From: Microbacterium bovistercoris
GTDB taxonomy: Bacteria; Actinomycetota; Actinomycetes; Actinomycetales; Microbacteriaceae
Direction of reading: 5' to 3'
Assembly (NCBI RefSeq): GCF_003387575.1
Contig: NZ_QUAB01000001.1
Location: forward strand, 1-35,746
Length of the DNA: 35,746 nucleotides
Both the position numbers and the translations under genes were made by a program. Below, one piece after another: positions 34,101 to 35,746 of this stretch (positions are counted from its first letter, which is position 1; each line of letters begins with the position of its first letter). Under the pieces are notes generated by a model. The model saw only the letters and a list, made by a program, of their open reading frames with translations, was not told the origin of the DNA and did not search any database.

Positions 34101-35746
34101 GATGCGCCTCGGTGGCGTCATCACCGGGCGCGTGACGGATGCCGACGGCAACCCGGTTCCCTGGGCGACCGTGGGAATGGCCTCGCCCCCGGCATCCGGC
34201 GTCGAGGCGTTCTTCGGCGCACTCGGCCGCTTCTTCACCGGCGCGGCCGTCACCAGTCCTCTCTTGGGCGTCGAGACCTCCGCCGATGCGAATGGCAATT
34301 ACTCCTTGCCGCCCGTCGAAGCAGGTTCCTACGCGCTCTACGTGCATGACTGGATGAGCGGCACCACCTGGTACGACGGGAAGAGTACGCTCGCAACCGC
34401 TGATCTCATCCAGGTGGATGCCGGGAACGCCACTGATGTCCCGCTTCGACTCCGCACACTGACCGATGGCGAGACGCCACGAACGCCGGAGGAGTCGATT
34501 ACTGACGACTTCGCGATTCAAGTACCGCCGCAAGACACCGCCGTACAGGACGGTGAGTACGCCGAGTTCCGCGCCGTGGCGTCCGGCATCCCAGCCCCGA
34601 CCGTGCAGTGGGAGCGACGAGCACCAGGCGCCGACGTGTTCACACCCATCGATGGCGAGATGAGCTCGAACTTGAGCTTCGAGGCAGAGCTGGCAGATTC
34701 CGGCGCGCAGGTGCGCGCGGTGTTCACGCAGGGCGACGCCACGCTGACGACAGTTGCCGCAACGGTCACCGTGTCCGCCACGCCCTCCGCACCACAGGCG
34801 CCTTCGGCCCCCGAGGTCTCGGATGTGACTTCGTCGTCGGCCATGGTCTCGTGGAGCGAGCCTGAATCTGGTGGCGCGGCGATCACGGGATACGTGGTGC
34901 GGCTGACCGCCGGCCAGGACCTGATCCGCGAGTTGGCGGTCGGCAATGTCACGCAGACGACGGTCGCAGGCCTCTCTGCATCGACGGCGCACGCCGTCAC
35001 TGTTTCCGCGGTGAACGCTGTCGGCACCGGCGATGAGTCGGCGAGCACGTCGTTCACCACTGGAGCAGCGATCACTTCCCCGACGGCGCCCACGTCGGTG
35101 ACCGCGACCGCGGGCAACGCACAGGCAACCGTCTCCTGGACGGCCCCTTCCTCCACCGGCGGTTCCCCGATCACCGGATACACCGTCACCGCCCAGCCAG
35201 GAGGAAAGACCGCGACGACCACCGGAGCGACCTCCGCCACCGTCACCGGCCTCACCAACGGCACCGCCTATACCTTCACCGTCACCGCCACGAACGCGGC
35301 AGGCATCTCCGGCGCCTCCGCGGCCTCCGATCCAGTCACTCCCGTGGCACCCGTCACTCCCCCGACGGCGCCCACGTCGGTGACCGCGACCGCGGGCAAC
35401 GCACAGGCAACCGTCTCCTGGACGGCCCCTTCCTCCACCGGCGGTTCCCCGATCACCGGATACACCGTCACCGCCCAGCCAGGAGGAAAGACCGCGACGA
35501 CCACCGGAGCGACCTCCGCCACCGTCACCGGCCTCACCAACGGCACCGCCTACACGTTCACCGTCACCGCCACGAACGCCGCAGGGACTTCCGCAGCCTC
35601 CGCGGCATCCGCCGCGGTCACACCGACGGCACCGCCCACCACACCCCCGGTCACGAGGCAGGCGGGTGCGAACCGCTACGACACCGCCGTCGAAGTCTCC
35701 AAAGCAACCTACCCCAGCAGCGACGTCCCCGTCGTCTACATCGCCA
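31192..35746 (+). CDS. Giant secreted multidomain surface protein with CWB2 anchor (truncated by window end)
   Basis: The reading frame runs from the ATG at 31192, with GGGAGGG 4 nt upstream, to the window edge without a stop: 1518 codons. An extended N-terminal region and hydrophobic core (NLIRGAVASVAALVLILTG, cleavage near AAA) form a signal peptide. Residues about 110-1090 hold roughly ten prealbumin-like carboxypeptidase-regulatory repeats, each about 80-110 residues and marked by SGxV/I, GxPVxGAxV and YxLxxLxPGxY-type phrases. An Ig-like domain follows (about 1111-1195), then three fibronectin type III domains (about 1197-1290, 1296-1389, 1390-1483). The first CWB2 repeat begins near 1487 (GANRYDTAVEVSKATYP). 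It is probably an elongated adhesin or wall-spanning stalk anchored at its C terminus. Confidence 0.9.
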   Translation, partial: MRAPSRLIIAASSASGSDGKTRNLIRGAVASVAALVLILTGSPAAAEWPASASTISTGHASATQELLSDDATVVSPANGGQVSTTAQEKPNAESVAPQTGAPIPPESSYGDVVTVLLSGRILKPGGAPATGVQLTAFATYGDDGDGNLGSVTTDAEGTFSFPVSTARTFILEVLPGSGFVPSRLGAGTTLVPGQGWDEGIRRFDPVAGSAMLGDLTLIPGQMISGDVTVSGTLSPTDTEVSVWSDTASFTAPVTIATGSTAWSVTVPSGTYRAGLTDYGIGIFAYHGGTSSETAAPIVVTSASVSDVGIDVSISGRTLSGTVLNSNGEPVEGASVSLGSDSWSPGDTTGRNTTTAADGSYTLINLVPGSYRLSFWAGGPTVYWPGTTDYDAFEPIVIASGTTAVTGKDVTVVEGVRIAGTVTNSDGTPREGDQVRFVKDGQEIGSTETKADGTYSSWALPAGEYLVSLVQGGYGGTLEQWYDGKRTAATADPVAATDDGATYDGIDFVAVTGGTISGTITFADGTEVADASVLVYAAHDLNQPVKTTTTDAAGHYTLSGLTVENYVVKVQSGASGAVDAWYGATEASPEPKPISLGLDETFIADVVTRLGGTIRGTVILAAADQGAWVSLSRTDGSDYRSLYLPPNDGNPVEWEMPGLLGSWIVSVDEQYWQNATQWSDATPIDVQAGQVVSGIDFDLRAVVSLTGTVTTTDGSEVSQINATVEREVDGFWQWVASDSSASAQFAFALDPGQYRLRVSGFTADGDALRDTTTPFSIAAGETTNLTVPTARGWTITGRITDAETGAAVPGTSVRAESDSASIAYTSSSIDGTYRLVVAARGSWTVSAGVNSQKYTETHREVVVDDAALESVDLALSAGHQISGRVTAENNGNGLSGVQVSVLDAASGTEFHTSASYDGSYATPALTPGEYTVRFSNWSGLYVEEWWEGAPTPASAATVSIDDADVTDIDASMRLGGVITGRVTDADGNPVPWATVGMASPPASGVEAFFGALGRFFTGAAVTSPLLGVETSADANGNYSLPPVEAGSYALYVHDWMSGTTWYDGKSTLATADLIQVDAGNATDVPLRLRTLTDGETPRTPEESITDDFAIQVPPQDTAVQDGEYAEFRAVASGIPAPTVQWERRAPGADVFTPIDGEMSSNLSFEAELADSGAQVRAVFTQGDATLTTVAATVTVSATPSAPQAPSAPEVSDVTSSSAMVSWSEPESGGAAITGYVVRLTAGQDLIRELAVGNVTQTTVAGLSASTAHAVTVSAVNAVGTGDESASTSFTTGAAITSPTAPTSVTATAGNAQATVSWTAPSSTGGSPITGYTVTAQPGGKTATTTGATSATVTGLTNGTAYTFTVTATNAAGISGASAASDPVTPVAPVTPPTAPTSVTATAGNAQATVSWTAPSSTGGSPITGYTVTAQPGGKTATTTGATSATVTGLTNGTAYTFTVTATNAAGTSAASAASAAVTPTAPPTTPPVTRQAGANRYDTAVEVSKATYPSSDVPVVYIA
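35078..35552 (+). repeat. Two perfect 193-bp direct repeats encoding duplicated FN3 domains
   Basis: Bases 35078-35270 and 35360-35552 are identical, at a period of 282 bp (94 codons), so FN3 domains 2 and 3 were duplicated in frame. Similarity continues with a few changes to about 35600. Perfect identity at the DNA level implies recent duplication or gene conversion. Confidence 0.95.

Overview
The window is high-GC DNA that looks like a chromosomal segment of an actinobacterium, most likely Microbacteriaceae (Microbacterium-like). This placement is inference. It rests on the linked block manA / whiB2 / large GT2 / DUF5719 / DUF3499 / small metallopeptidase-fold protein, which mycobacteria share in part (around whiB2), on GTG and TTG starts, and on many leaderless-type promoters. 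I see no rRNA, tRNA, CRISPR array, insertion sequence or prophage.

Layout. (1) 1-1862: a divergent pair, SpoIIM-family (DUF95) and RDD membrane proteins, starting from one symmetric -10 element. (2) 1887-4857: a minus-strand MacAB-like operon (adaptor, ATPase, FtsX-type permease) with a tandem 11-bp repeat just upstream of its promoter. (3) 4859-11771: the conserved actinobacterial block DUF3499, metallopeptidase fold, DUF5719, giant GT2, WhiB2 and ManA. (4) 11847-20833: a cell-wall polysaccharide locus. The plus strand carries two Wzy/WaaL-type membrane proteins, GlfT2-like and GlfT1-like galactofuranosyltransferases and a small membrane-anchored protein. The minus strand carries Glf (UDP-galactopyranose mutase) and the Wzm/Wzt ABC exporter. 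(5) 20954-24578: two secreted proteins with cell-wall-binding repeat 2 (CWB2, PF04122) modules; the first also carries a secreted HNH-type nuclease domain. (6) 24745-28934: a minus-strand operon of nucleotide-sugar dehydrogenase, GtrB-like polyprenyl-phosphate glycosyltransferase, GtrA-like flippase and a GT-C/GT39-like membrane protein. (7) 28975-35746: two more CWB2 proteins with carboxypeptidase-regulatory-like (prealbumin-type) repeats. The last is a giant surface protein cut off by the window edge after about 1518 residues.

How the genes fit together. ManA, Glf, GlfT1/GlfT2, Wzm/Wzt, the two Wzy/WaaL-like proteins and the Gtr-like module form a toolkit that makes a galactofuranose-containing wall glycan, exports it and possibly decorates it. 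The four CWB2 proteins sit inside and beside this locus. In Clostridioides difficile, CWB2 modules anchor proteins by binding the wall polysaccharide PSII and lie near its synthesis genes. The layout here suggests a comparable polymer-plus-anchored-protein system in an actinobacterium. This is inference and is the main biological idea from the window.

A second theme is regulatory. At least nine coding starts have a TANNNT -10 hexamer 6-9 nt upstream and no useful Shine-Dalgarno, so the mRNA probably begins at the start codon. Five of these are TAG(A/C/G)CT. Genes inside operons instead use clear Shine-Dalgarno sites.
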